From a virus: 39,362 nt of DNA. Position 1 is the stretch's first letter. Each line of letters starts with the position of its first letter. The translations under genes were made by a program, and so were the position numbers. The stretch is taken from IMG/VR virus record IMGVR_UViG_3300003322_000743, positions 1 through 39,362 of that record. The stretch is one strand, 5' to 3'. The notes under the pieces are model-generated. The model was not told the DNA's origin and ran no database searches. It was given only the letters and a program-made list of their open reading frames with translations. This document shows, piece by piece, positions 6,092 to 15,132 of this stretch.

Positions 6092-8449
6092 ATGCCGTAC
6101 GCTACTGAATACAGGATCGAGTGGGATACTGTGCCCATAGATGATGTCCCGGGTAACGAAATCCCTTCCAAAACAGTACGTGTTTCAATCTTTGATACAT
6201 CTTCCGAGGCCGATAATACGGCGGTAATTACGCTTCAAGCTGCCGGAGATCCGCTAAAGATCATCGTTATTGATAACGACGAAAACAAGTTTACCCCCCT
6301 TCGCGGAAAACAGGCCACCATCCAGTTTATCAGCCGGCAAAACCAGTTCCAGGACGCCAGCACCTTCGCCGATTCGTCAGATAACCGGTGGAAGGTAGAT
6401 ATAGCAATTGACCCGGACGGAGATAATGAGCCAATATTTACAGGCTTTCTTGTCCTTACTGATCTGCAGCAACCCTTTCAACCCGACCCGCAAATCGTTA
6501 CACTGCGGGCCAGTGATCACCTCGCCATCCTTTCCGATGTTCCGCTGACCGAAGATGATGAAAGCAACCCGGCCGGAAAATACAGGATTGCAGAACTGAT
6601 CGCCCTTTGTTTAAAGAAAACAGGGCTATCGTTAAACATAAATGTGATCAACAATTTGCGGCAGGGATCGGGAGACTTCACCCGGTTAGTATCGTTCCAG
6701 GAAACTATCGGAGATGCCGATAATGTCTTAGTAACTGCGATTACCACATACTTCTACCCGGGCCAAAGAATTACTATCTCCGGTACGGCAAGCAATAATG
6801 GCACCTTCACTGTCCTTAGCGTGACGCAGAACATAGTTACATTCGTTACTCTCCTGGAATCAGTGGTCGATGAAACAGACGTTACCGCAACTTTTTCAGA
6901 TAATAATTCCGGTCACTTTTATGATACCTGCTATTTGGATGCTCGTACATTCGAATCAAACATCAATGAATGCGAAGATTGTCATTCTGTATTATCGAAG
7001 ATATTAGGATTTGATTGCGTTCTTTTCCAGTATAAAAGCGAATGGTGGATCGTTCGTATTGATGAGTATGAAAGTAACCCATTTTACCGGTTTATTTTTG
7101 ATGCCGACGGCGAACTGCTTTCTAATGATACGGTAGATTTAACGCGCAGTATTGGCGCTGCCGATCCCATACGGCTGGCTCTCGCCGACGCACTACTGCG
7201 GCTTGACCGACCATACAGGCATGATAAATTAACTTTCAATTTTAATACGCCTGAAGAAATTATTTGCAATGGTGATTATTCACGCGGCGATCCAACGAGC
7301 GACCCCGACCTGCAGCAATCCGGGTACACCGCTTATGAGCTGGACGATTGGGAAGTAAAAAAGGACTGGGGTAGCAATGAAACGACACCCGATATTAAAT
7401 CATCGATTCAGCGATCGTTTAGTCAATTGGGTGATGAGGAGCAGCGGTTTATCATGCTCACATATCCATCGGACTTTCTACAGGGATCAAAGAATTATAT
7501 CCGCTCCTGCGCTATTCCTATGAGCGCACTCGACCGGTTCCAGTTTTCTTTCGATATATCTGCCATGACCAATCCATCGGGTGATGGCACGCTGACAGAT
7601 ATATGCATTATCATGTACTATGGCGCTAGTAGTGGCCAAATCTATGTTTTGGGGACAGTAGACGGCACAGATCCATGGATCAATACCGATCCGCCACCGC
7701 CAACAACATGGAAAGTTACCAATGCTGAATTAACACTTTTTCGCAACGGCCTTTCTTGGGCCATGTTCACGGGCGTTGATAAAAGAGATTGGCAGGGATG
7801 CCAAATCGTTGGCGCGCCGGTGCCGGAGGAAGGGGAATTGCGCATCCATTTATTTGGCGCTAACCATGAATCAGGCGACTTTGATACTTTTAACGTCAGG
7901 TATCAAAATCTTTCCTTTGAGTACAGTGCCTATATTGGCGGTACTTACAGGAAGTATACGGGCCAATATCATAAAGTAACGAGGACGAGCCCGGTAGGAT
8001 ATAATGCGAAGATCGAAGATGAGGTATTTATCAGCGATTCGCCAAAGCCGATTTATAAAGGCGGCATCTTTATTCCAACTTCAACCAGCTATCATTTGGC
8101 CGGGCAGTTTTGGGCCTCTGCTCCTTTTGCACTTGGAGGACCTCCCGGCGATAATTACTTTCATGCGTATGGATATATCCAGGCATTCAGCGTGTGGAAC
8201 CAATATAGACGCGGTAACCGCATATTTACCGGTACTGTCTATGGGATGGGTTTAAATTGGGTGGATCTGCTTCATAAGGTAGTATTATCGGATACCAACC
8301 CGAACACCAATAACAGGTTTTTCTTGCTAATTTCGATGGAACAAAATTGGCGATCGGGATTATGGACAGCCACATTTGTTGAATGTTTCAGGACGGGCGT
8401 ACCCAAAGTATACAGTGACGATCATTTATTTAAATACATAACCGAATAG
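6092..8449 (+). CDS. Large tail tip/hub protein
   Basis: The 785-residue protein directly follows the tape measure, where distal-tail and Tal-like proteins lie. The N-terminal 150 residues are beta-rich and resemble a distal-tail or hub domain (FTGFLVLTDLQQPFQPDPQIV). At about 195-265 a beta-sandwich-like insertion is visible (PGQRITISGTASNNGTF). At about 290-330 comes a Cys-containing stretch (NECEDCHSVLSKILGFDCV, then EWWIVRIDEYE), familiar from Bacteroidetes siphophage tail proteins. The C-terminal half looks like a carbohydrate-binding beta structure. No catalytic motif is visible. The exact role, hub or adhesin, is inference. Confidence 0.6.
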   Translation: MPYATEYRIEWDTVPIDDVPGNEIPSKTVRVSIFDTSSEADNTAVITLQAAGDPLKIIVIDNDENKFTPLRGKQATIQFISRQNQFQDASTFADSSDNRWKVDIAIDPDGDNEPIFTGFLVLTDLQQPFQPDPQIVTLRASDHLAILSDVPLTEDDESNPAGKYRIAELIALCLKKTGLSLNINVINNLRQGSGDFTRLVSFQETIGDADNVLVTAITTYFYPGQRITISGTASNNGTFTVLSVTQNIVTFVTLLESVVDETDVTATFSDNNSGHFYDTCYLDARTFESNINECEDCHSVLSKILGFDCVLFQYKSEWWIVRIDEYESNPFYRFIFDADGELLSNDTVDLTRSIGAADPIRLALADALLRLDRPYRHDKLTFNFNTPEEIICNGDYSRGDPTSDPDLQQSGYTAYELDDWEVKKDWGSNETTPDIKSSIQRSFSQLGDEEQRFIMLTYPSDFLQGSKNYIRSCAIPMSALDRFQFSFDISAMTNPSGDGTLTDICIIMYYGASSGQIYVLGTVDGTDPWINTDPPPPTTWKVTNAELTLFRNGLSWAMFTGVDKRDWQGCQIVGAPVPEEGELRIHLFGANHESGDFDTFNVRYQNLSFEYSAYIGGTYRKYTGQYHKVTRTSPVGYNAKIEDEVFISDSPKPIYKGGIFIPTSTSYHLAGQFWASAPFALGGPPGDNYFHAYGYIQAFSVWNQYRRGNRIFTGTVYGMGLNWVDLLHKVVLSDTNPNTNNRFFLLISMEQNWRSGLWTATFVECFRTGVPKVYSDDHLFKYITE

Positions 8450-9175
8450 ATGCCGGACATTAAAGTACTGAGTGAAAACTACATTTTCTCGCTCAAAGTA
8501 GATGGGACATATTACCCCATCTTTTGTGCGAAATCGGTCAACTTCCCTATTGACCAGGACGCGATTGAAATAACAAATGTCAATTCGGGACCTGTTCGTG
8601 AATATACACCCGGGCAAAATACCGCTACTATTTCAGCAAGCGGGATCACCGAGATCAATAATAGCGAAGGCCGGATATCGCCCTTCTACCTGAAACTGCT
8701 GGCTACCCGCAGGGCAATACAGGATTTACGGGTACTCGCAACTTCAAATAATGGCGTACAACTGGCTATTACTTTCCGGGCTTTCATCACGCATATTGAA
8801 ACCGGGAAAGATGTTGGATCCTTCTCAAATGCTTCAGTGACGTTCCAAATTACGGGTGGAATAACATTCAGCGATGTAATCCCGGGCCCCGGCGAACCGG
8901 TGTGCGAAGTGCAGGATCCTTTGTATGTAGTAGGTATCGAAAACGAATATATTGTGCAAAGCTCATTCCTAAGAAATGAAGATGGACTTTTAAAAACTAT
9001 CCTCGAAGTACAGCGGGAAGGCACCGGGCATGATGAGACAGAAAGTGATCCGGGTAACCGTCAATTCAGGTATACGGCCGATAGTGATTTTGGTTATATC
9101 GAATTCGATGATACCAACCCATTCAACCCGGGCGGAGAAACGATTTATATTCTTTACAAAATTCAAACTGAGTGA
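8450..9175 (+). CDS. Tail protein with tube-like domain
   Basis: This 241-residue protein starts on the base after the upstream stop. Residues about 15-145 resemble a TP901-1-type tail tube fold: strands around IEITNVNSGPVREYTPGQNT, a helix (SPFYLKLLATRRAIQDLRV) and the ending SFSNASVTFQITGGI. The C-terminal 90 residues form a separate beta domain. A true tube gene already exists at 2829, so this copy, placed after the tip protein, may be a tip ring or a fibre-attachment protein. The assignment is by pattern and position only. Confidence 0.5.
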   Translation: MPDIKVLSENYIFSLKVDGTYYPIFCAKSVNFPIDQDAIEITNVNSGPVREYTPGQNTATISASGITEINNSEGRISPFYLKLLATRRAIQDLRVLATSNNGVQLAITFRAFITHIETGKDVGSFSNASVTFQITGGITFSDVIPGPGEPVCEVQDPLYVVGIENEYIVQSSFLRNEDGLLKTILEVQREGTGHDETESDPGNRQFRYTADSDFGYIEFDDTNPFNPGGETIYILYKIQTE

Positions 9176-9462
9176 TACAAAGCAGGATATATATTGGTTC
9201 GCCCGGTCTCTACGCGATATCAGATGCCGAACTGATCAATGTAACTATTTTGGGAGTAAAACGGGAGGGCCGCGGCCAAAACGTGATTGCCGATGATCCG
9301 GACGCCGATGCTGTCTTGGTGCCGGGTTACCGCGGGTGTGCTTACTTACCCGGAAGTGGACGATTGAGATTTGCCGATCCTTTTAATTCGCCGGATGAAC
9401 CGGATTTTGTTGTTGATATCTTCCCGTTTCTGGAACGGGTTTGGGTACTTTTTAAAACGTGA
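9172..9462 (+). CDS. Small tail-region protein, GTG start
   Basis: A 96-residue protein with no recognised domain. The only usable start is GTG at 9172, overlapping the upstream stop (GTGA), which implies translational coupling. It has a beta-rich, Gly/Asp/Pro-containing sequence ending in DIFPFLERVWVLFKT. It lies between the tube-like tail protein and the SGNH hydrolase gene, so a role as an adaptor in the tail tip is possible but unproven. Confidence 0.6.
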   Translation: MIQSRIYIGSPGLYAISDAELINVTILGVKREGRGQNVIADDPDADAVLVPGYRGCAYLPGSGRLRFADPFNSPDEPDFVVDIFPFLERVWVLFKT

Positions 9463-9464
9463 CT

Positions 9465-12317
9465 ATGAAAAAATTATTGATCGCCTTTGTTATTCTGCTG
9501 TGTATTAAAGTAAATGCGCAAATCCCCGGCTATACGGGAATTAACTCAGGCTATGATTGGCTGCGCGGTAAATTTCGCGCTCTTCATGTTCCTGCAGGAG
9601 GAACGGTATCGCTTTCTGTCGGCCAGTATTCGGGATCTGGAGCAATTATGTATGACTCTACCGGGGCAGACAGCGGGTTTTATGTATGGCATTATCCTTA
9701 TTGGGTGAAGCTGGCACCTGCCAGCAGCGTGTACGGAACATTACAACAAATATTTGATGCGGAGTCCGCCAAAGCGGTAACCAATAAGGATGATACTATA
9801 TCGATCGGTTCAAACCGTTTCGTGATCAATGGTAATAGTTTCTTTTCAATGAGCCCGGCGGCGGTACAGATCAACCCTTATCTCGGCGTACTAAAGATCG
9901 ATTCGCTGAATGCCGGTGCCGGGACAAAGGCACTTCGCTGGGATCCTGCTACAGGAGCAGTAACCGTTGCCGATACCACAACCGGCGGCAGCGGCAGCGG
10001 AGCGGTTTCGGAAGGACTTATAAAGCGAAATGATACGACGGTAATTGCCAATAACCGAAATATTTATTACCTCAATCAACCGACTTCAGGCAGTTCATTA
10101 CCCGCTTACATGACGGCGGTAGGATCACCGGTATATACCGTGAGTAACGGCGTATTCCAGTTTGGTGGCAATGGCGATAATAATACGCAGTATATCCGCT
10201 TCAATGCCGGTGTGCTGTCGGAAGGATCTTACATCGAGGGCTATGTGATCATTGATTCGCTCAATACTTTTTCTCAAGGACCTGGATTTATATGGAAATC
10301 CTATAATTCATATTCAGGAACGACATATGCACATGACGTGATCGCCCGCATGATCACCGGATCAGCAGCCAGCAATACGGGCAAAGCGCTGATCTACGGA
10401 AAAACAGGTAACTCTTCGAATTATTCCGACAGCTCGCGGGCATCCTCCGCAGGAGATACAATATACTTTCGTTTCGATCGCGACGGCCTGGCCTACACGC
10501 TGCGGGTTAAAAACCTGACAAAAGGGTGGAAGCTATATAAGCAGGTGCAGACGACGCCAGCAGGAAGCCCTTTTGTAGCGCATAACAGCGCTTACGTTGG
10601 CTTCATCCCGGGCTCTGGCGGTTATAAGCTGTATGGATGGAAATATGTAGTAAAAGCGCCCCTGTACACGGAGAACTATATTGTCGGTAATTCAATTGCC
10701 TACCGGCAGGGTGCAACTACCGAAGGCGGTGGATGGGCATCTCTGGTAGGTACTCCATCGCTCAACATTGTTTCCGGTGGCGGGGCAGATGGAACAGCAT
10801 CCGTGCTTGCACGTTTGCACGAAATCAAGGCTATCAATCCCAAAAGGGTAATCCTGATGATTGGCGGTAATGACATTTTATTCGGCATATCTTCCGGTAC
10901 ATGGCAAGCCAATTATTTGGCGATCCGAGATTCCCTGGTAAGTTGGGGCATTGAAGTAGTACATTGTCTTCCGACACCACGAACAGCAACCGATGTATCA
11001 GCGCTGAAAAATTATATCGACACATCCAGTACTTTCCGCTCTGATATCAAAATAGATACATGGACACCGCTTTGGTCGGGATCGGGTACGTCGCTGGCAA
11101 CAAAGTATAATCTCGATGGCACCCATCCCAATGATGCCGGTCACTTGCAGATAGCATCGACCGTTAATACCGCTTTGCATTATAGTAATGGAGATGGGCA
11201 GTATGTTGCCGCCAATGGGTATGCGTATAACGGTTATTATATGGCCAGAACGCCGACCACTGGAGATGCTAACAAGAATGGGGCTTTTATTGCCCTGGCT
11301 TCCGGTACGTCGAAGACTTCTTACGTTACAATGGCCCGTGAATCCGGTTACGGTGTGATTGAGGCGAGGACAGAAGGATCTAGCTATGACCCGGTGGTTT
11401 TATCGCCTTACGGTGCAACATCGGTTGGCATTCGTGAAACATCACCATCAGCCACCCTGGATATAAAAAATAGTACGGCAGGAACAGCACTGGCTATGAT
11501 CGTTAACCATGCAGGGGCTTACTCTGCTAATGATCAAGAGCTGCAATTCGATTGGCAGAATGCGCATGCGACACGTGGCCGTATCGCCACGTATTTGCAT
11601 AATAGTTCACGGTTTGGGTTCAAGTTCTATACCTACACCGGTTCGGTGCTGAATACTACGCCGGCACTTACACTGACAGGCGATAATACTATAGGGGTAT
11701 TGACAACTGCGCCGACGGCAAGGCTACACCTGCCGGCCGGCACAACTGCCGCATCGACGGGACCATTAAAATTCACCAGCGGATCACTGATGACTTCTCC
11801 GGAAGCGGGTGCGGTAGAGTTCCTGACTGATAAATGGTATGCAACGATTACCACAGGAACGGCGAGGAAAGAGGTAACGTTAAATGATGCGGCACTTACT
11901 TCCGGCGTTACTCCGGTTGCCACGACTAACGGCCGGTTAACAGATGGCCTTACCCTGGCTTCCTCAACGTATACGCCGACTATCACTACTGTATCTAATG
12001 TTGATGTAGCTACGCCATCTGTATTCGGTTATGACCGGGTTGGTAATTCAGTAAGAGTATGGGGAGAAATCGATATAGATCCGACTGTTATCTCTACTGC
12101 CACTGAAATTGGAATAAGCCTGCCGGTAGCCAGTGCATTTACATTGAGATCACAACTGGGCGGTAGCGGAGTCGGTGATAATGTAACTCTATCGGGTGCG
12201 ACATTATCATCCAGCGTATATGCAGATGCGACAAATGACCGGGCTAGTTTCAGGTTTACATCGCTGGGTACTGGAGTGGTTACGGTTACCTTTCATTTCT
12301 CGTATACGATATTATAA
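9465..12317 (+). CDS. Signal-peptide-bearing SGNH/GDSL hydrolase with fibre-like ends
   Basis: From the ATG at 9465 the protein has 950 aa and begins with a clear Sec signal peptide (KKLLIAFVILLCIKVNA, cut before Gln). Residues about 400-575 form an SGNH hydrolase domain: block I YIVGNSIA with Ser near 409 (Asn replaces the usual Asp), block III IGGND near 466-469, and block V LDGTHPNDAG with Asp and His near 550-553. This suggests an esterase or deacetylase acting on acetylated glycans. The flanking parts are Gly/Ser/Thr-rich and beta-like; the C-terminus (RVWGEIDIDPT, then ISLPVASAF) is a fold I associate with Bacteroidetes phage tail proteins. A GTG at 9459 is an alternative start. A structural protein with a signal peptide is odd; secretion is the other option. 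Confidence 0.75.
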   Translation: MKKLLIAFVILLCIKVNAQIPGYTGINSGYDWLRGKFRALHVPAGGTVSLSVGQYSGSGAIMYDSTGADSGFYVWHYPYWVKLAPASSVYGTLQQIFDAESAKAVTNKDDTISIGSNRFVINGNSFFSMSPAAVQINPYLGVLKIDSLNAGAGTKALRWDPATGAVTVADTTTGGSGSGAVSEGLIKRNDTTVIANNRNIYYLNQPTSGSSLPAYMTAVGSPVYTVSNGVFQFGGNGDNNTQYIRFNAGVLSEGSYIEGYVIIDSLNTFSQGPGFIWKSYNSYSGTTYAHDVIARMITGSAASNTGKALIYGKTGNSSNYSDSSRASSAGDTIYFRFDRDGLAYTLRVKNLTKGWKLYKQVQTTPAGSPFVAHNSAYVGFIPGSGGYKLYGWKYVVKAPLYTENYIVGNSIAYRQGATTEGGGWASLVGTPSLNIVSGGGADGTASVLARLHEIKAINPKRVILMIGGNDILFGISSGTWQANYLAIRDSLVSWGIEVVHCLPTPRTATDVSALKNYIDTSSTFRSDIKIDTWTPLWSGSGTSLATKYNLDGTHPNDAGHLQIASTVNTALHYSNGDGQYVAANGYAYNGYYMARTPTTGDANKNGAFIALASGTSKTSYVTMARESGYGVIEARTEGSSYDPVVLSPYGATSVGIRETSPSATLDIKNSTAGTALAMIVNHAGAYSANDQELQFDWQNAHATRGRIATYLHNSSRFGFKFYTYTGSVLNTTPALTLTGDNTIGVLTTAPTARLHLPAGTTAASTGPLKFTSGSLMTSPEAGAVEFLTDKWYATITTGTARKEVTLNDAALTSGVTPVATTNGRLTDGLTLASSTYTPTITTVSNVDVATPSVFGYDRVGNSVRVWGEIDIDPTVISTATEIGISLPVASAFTLRSQLGGSGVGDNVTLSGATLSSSVYADATNDRASFRFTSLGTGVVTVTFHFSYTIL

Positions 12318-12342
12318 AAAAAGCCCGCTGGGAACAGCAGGC
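12316..12342 (-). terminator. Minus-oriented terminator C
   Basis: GCCCGCTG (12323-12330) pairs with CAGCAGGC (12335-12342) around GGAA. The one mismatch, C12326 with A12339, becomes G-U in minus-strand RNA, where seven U follow the stem (12316-12322). The plus strand has no T-tract. It overlaps the TAA of the SGNH gene. This looks like a canonical intrinsic terminator for leftward transcription, but no minus-strand gene lies immediately to its right. Confidence 0.65.
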
Positions 12343-12396
12343 CGGGAATATCCGAACTTTTTAAAATCACTAATCGAATATACAAAATCAATCTAT

Positions 12397-13617
12397 ATGC
12401 ACAAACAAGTAACTTTATCAATCCTGCTATTGCTTTCTGTTTTTTCTTTTGCGCAAAAAGATACAACGCGTTATCCTACCGGCATTGACGGCAAGGATAC
12501 ACTTTTGATTATTAAAGAGATAACTACCCGCACAGCCACCTACTCTTATACCATCCCGGATATTAAAATAACTTCCGTTATTAAAACTTATATCCCTCCC
12601 GGCGAAAATCCTTCGCCCCCTGGTCCTGTACCTTCAAAAATTGAAGGATATGGCGTGGCAGCTACCGGCGGCGGAAATTATTCCAGTAATGTATATCATG
12701 TGACCAATACTAATAATTCAGGAACCGGTTCTTTTGCTGCTGGATTGGGTAGTAACAAAACAATAGTGTTCGATATTTCAGGAACCTTTCGCGGTGGATT
12801 CAATATCACGCAGTCAAACCTTACCATAGATGGCGGGGATAAAGAAATTATATTCTCCGGTGGCAGTGATGGATTAAGCCTACAGGGGCAAAACATTATC
12901 CTGAAAAATATTTATGTAACTGGCTGCAGCAATGATGGTATCAATGTTGTCGGTGGCCGGACGATTGTAATTTCAAATGTCTGTTCATGGGGTAACATGG
13001 ACGGCAATATTGATTTGGCGTCAGGCACCAATGTTACCGTGCAATATAGTATCATTGGCAATGGAGGAAAAGAACCGGGAAATACTGATTGTTGGGCTGG
13101 CGGCATGTTAATTACGCTTCAGCCATCTAGTATACATCATAATCTTTTTTGTGTCCAGACGGAGGGATGTATCGGCGAAAGAGCTCCTTATGTTCACTCC
13201 AATTATTCCAGTGCCTTTGCAGACGTCCGTAATAATATCGTTTGGAAATGGGGTCGCGGTCAATCAGGTAATGGCATCGGATCCGGCATTGCTTCTCTAT
13301 ATGGAGCCAAAGTGAATGCCGTCAATAATTTTGTATATACCAATAATAGCGGTGCTGACTTTTCCAATGGCGTGACAAACACATACGGGGCGGCAGCAAA
13401 AGGAAATTTATTTGCGGCCGGTAATGTGAGCGGCAACGGTATTAATGCCAATGCAAAAAGTAATTCTGTTGAATTTTTCGTACCCGCGGCCAATCAAATT
13501 TCAATGCAACCAACCTGCGAAGCTGTTAAAACCGTTTTAGCAAACGTGGGGCCGGTGAACAGGAACAGTATTGCGATCGGGTTTATCAACCAAGTTAATT
13601 CAAGTCTGTGTAAATGA
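12397..13617 (+). CDS. Secreted pectate-lyase-like right-handed beta-helix protein
   Basis: The start is the ATG at 12397, giving 406 aa; the open frame upstream to 12196 overlaps the preceding gene. The first 20 residues are a Sec signal peptide (TLSILLLLSVFSFAQ). A linker with Pro-rich PPGENPSPPGPVPS leads at about 83 into a PL1-type start (GYGVAATGGG, YHVTNTNNSGTGSF, TIVFDISGTF) and then parallel beta-helix coils rich in Asn, Gly and Ile (LTIDGGDKEIIF, IILKNIYV) to about 400. Pectate lyases split polygalacturonate by beta-elimination; here the substrate could be a host capsule or plant pectin. Catalytic Asp/Arg residues were not assigned. It is either a secreted depolymerase or a tail spike. 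Confidence 0.75.
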   Translation: MHKQVTLSILLLLSVFSFAQKDTTRYPTGIDGKDTLLIIKEITTRTATYSYTIPDIKITSVIKTYIPPGENPSPPGPVPSKIEGYGVAATGGGNYSSNVYHVTNTNNSGTGSFAAGLGSNKTIVFDISGTFRGGFNITQSNLTIDGGDKEIIFSGGSDGLSLQGQNIILKNIYVTGCSNDGINVVGGRTIVISNVCSWGNMDGNIDLASGTNVTVQYSIIGNGGKEPGNTDCWAGGMLITLQPSSIHHNLFCVQTEGCIGERAPYVHSNYSSAFADVRNNIVWKWGRGQSGNGIGSGIASLYGAKVNAVNNFVYTNNSGADFSNGVTNTYGAAAKGNLFAAGNVSGNGINANAKSNSVEFFVPAANQISMQPTCEAVKTVLANVGPVNRNSIAIGFINQVNSSLCK

Positions 13618-13618
13618 A

Positions 13619-13879
13619 ATGGCGCTTGATAATGATAAGCAAAATGATATTCTATTAGCTATCCAGCGTTTACAGGATCAGTTCTCGAGATTTATGTCTG
13701 ACCGGGAAAGCGAAAAAGAAAATCTTAAAAGAACAAATGCTGATAGAGATGCAAGAATAAGAGCGTTAGAAGACTTTGAGAATAATTTAAAAGGAGAAAG
13801 AAGCGTATTAAAAGTTATTATCGGAATACTTTGCTCAGTCGTAGTAGGACTTATAATTTATAACATAACTAAAAGGTGA
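13619..13879 (+). CDS. Small coiled-coil protein with C-terminal membrane anchor (XhlA/holin-like)
   Basis: The ATG at 13619, two bases after the lyase stop, gives 86 aa; a longer frame from 13571 overlaps the lyase and was not chosen. Residues 5-60 are highly charged and helical (LLAIQRLQDQFSRFMSDRES). Residues 62-84 are one membrane segment (VLKVIIGILCSVVVGLIIYN) with a Lys-Arg end. This layout resembles XhlA-type helpers of lysis. It opens the block of small membrane genes at 13619-14983. Confidence 0.6.
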   Translation: MALDNDKQNDILLAIQRLQDQFSRFMSDRESEKENLKRTNADRDARIRALEDFENNLKGERSVLKVIIGILCSVVVGLIIYNITKR

Positions 13880-13885
13880 ACTATC

Positions 13886-14266
13886 ATGATATTAAACCAC
13901 ATTACTTTAATTCTTGCCGGCATTGCCGGCGTTTTATTTCACTGCCTGGTGAAATTAAATTCATTGCGCAATGATGCGATCGTAGGGAATATTCCTTTTG
14001 ATTGGAAAAAAGATTATCTGCGAAAAGATATTGTGGCAATCATGATATCCTTTTGCTCGGTAGGAATATGGTTTTTAATTTATCGGGAGGCCGCAGCAAA
14101 GTATACGGCGCTGGATGGGTGGAAAGTAACTTCTTTCGTGTGCGCAGGTGGATTAGGATCGTATATTCTCCAGCTTGCTTTTGGGCAAGCGAAAAAAAGG
14201 ATCCGCAAAATTGTCAACGAAAAGACGGATATTGCAGATGGCAAAATTTCAACACCTAAAACATAA
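13886..14266 (+). CDS. Putative holin with three membrane segments
   Basis: The 126-residue protein has hydrophobic segments at about 5-25, 48-67 and 78-100, followed by a charged tail (AKKRIRKIVNEKTD). Size, three membrane passes and a basic C-terminus fit a class I holin, which would make holes in the inner membrane at the end of infection. It follows the XhlA-like gene by 6 bases. The family is not recognised, and other small membrane proteins in this block could be the holin instead. Confidence 0.5.
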   Translation: MILNHITLILAGIAGVLFHCLVKLNSLRNDAIVGNIPFDWKKDYLRKDIVAIMISFCSVGIWFLIYREAAAKYTALDGWKVTSFVCAGGLGSYILQLAFGQAKKRIRKIVNEKTDIADGKISTPKT

Positions 14267-14271
14267 AGACA

Positions 14272-14451
14272 ATGGCAAAGCCTACTTACTCTGAATGCGT
14301 TGATGCATCCACAGCAACCCTGCAGGAGTGGATTGAATATGCGGATAATGAATGGGCGCAGGAAGCACAGCGCTGGCTTGATAACCGCACCGAAGCCAAA
14401 ACAAAAGACGGCGGCATTGACCGGCCAAAATACCCCCCGAAAAATCCATGA
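14272..14451 (+). CDS. Small acidic hypothetical protein (59 aa)
   Basis: The frame MAKPTYSECVDASTATLQEW... is open from 14272 to the TGA at 14449-14451 and overlaps the next ATG at 14448 (ATGA), which supports translation. It is Trp/Glu/Ala-rich, without a membrane segment or signal peptide, and ends in Pro-rich DRPKYPPKNP. It fills a gap between two membrane genes. The function is unknown. Confidence 0.6.
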   Translation: MAKPTYSECVDASTATLQEWIEYADNEWAQEAQRWLDNRTEAKTKDGGIDRPKYPPKNP

Positions 14452-14792
14452 GACTCGTACAGGTAACGGTTTGGTTCCTGCTTATCGGGTGGCTTTATTT
14501 CCTGCGAAAAGGAACAGAATCAGAGTTTACGGCTGCAATATATTACCTGTGGGACAAAGCAAAGGATGTGCTGCTTATAGCGTGCATCTATGGCATGATT
14601 GCTGTAAAATACAGGTGGATATTGCAGCCGGTTCTGATTTATTCAATTATTCGTTTTATATGGGAAATAATAAGCATTTTGACAGGATGGGACATAAACC
14701 ATCCTCCAACGGTCAAGCTCCTGTTAACTATCATACTCACTGGTCTGACAATATTATTGATAAAAGACCTTATTCAAAGAAAAAGACAATGA
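14448..14792 (+). CDS. Small multi-pass membrane protein
   Basis: A 114-residue protein with four likely membrane segments (about 5-21, 37-53, 57-77 and 88-107) and a basic end (DLIQRKRQ). Its start and stop overlap both neighbours by ATGA, so three genes at 14272-14983 are translationally coupled. It could be a holin or an antiholin. No family is recognised. A longer frame 14300-14983 in another phase runs through this gene and is considered a shadow. Confidence 0.6.
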   Translation: MRLVQVTVWFLLIGWLYFLRKGTESEFTAAIYYLWDKAKDVLLIACIYGMIAVKYRWILQPVLIYSIIRFIWEIISILTGWDINHPPTVKLLLTIILTGLTILLIKDLIQRKRQ

Positions 14793-14983
14793 TCATTATT
14801 GGCGACTTACTGGGTATTTCACTGGGATTTGGTTCACTGGTTGGAAAGATCGAGTCGGTTGCTGATGCGATTATATTCATTATCTGTGCTCTTTATTTGG
14901 CTGCCAGGTTGATATATCTTTCATTTACGTGGTATGAGAAGTGGAGGATACTGAGGATAAAGCGTCGGCAGATGGAGAAATAA
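14789..14983 (+). CDS. Small membrane protein (64 aa)
   Basis: The ATG at 14789 overlaps the upstream TGA (ATGA). The 64-residue product has a short hydrophobic N-terminus (MIIIGDLLGISLGFGSLVG), one strong membrane segment (AIIFIICALYLAARLIYLSF) and a basic tail (KWRILRIKRRQMEK). It is the last plus-strand gene before the minus-strand insertion. It is probably part of the lysis-like membrane cluster; no family is recognised. Confidence 0.6.
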   Translation: MIIIGDLLGISLGFGSLVGKIESVADAIIFIICALYLAARLIYLSFTWYEKWRILRIKRRQMEK

Positions 14984-15080
14984 AAAGTCCTCCGAGGAAA
15001 CGTAGGAATTCGATTCAAAGCAATTTGACCGCAAGACATTCCATCAAATAAGCTCAGAACATTCATATAGGTTGATTAAT

Positions 15081-15118
15081 AAAAAGCCTCACCGCTGTTT
15101 ACGGCTGACATGAGGCTT
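15081..15118 (-). terminator. Minus-oriented terminator D, end of the Cys-repeat gene
   Basis: AAGCCTCA (15084-15091) pairs perfectly with TGAGGCTT (15111-15118), with an inner CCG/CGG. On the minus strand the stem is followed by five T (15081-15085). It lies 15 bases beyond the stop of the minus-strand gene at 15133 and fits as its terminator. Confidence 0.75.
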
Positions 15119-15132
15119 AACGGCGGAACATT

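Noticed and set aside
14300-14983. Long plus-strand frame of 227 codons
   Set aside because: It crosses two coupled membrane genes (14448-14792 and 14789-14983) in a different phase for most of its length; only its last 64 codons are real as the gene at 14789.
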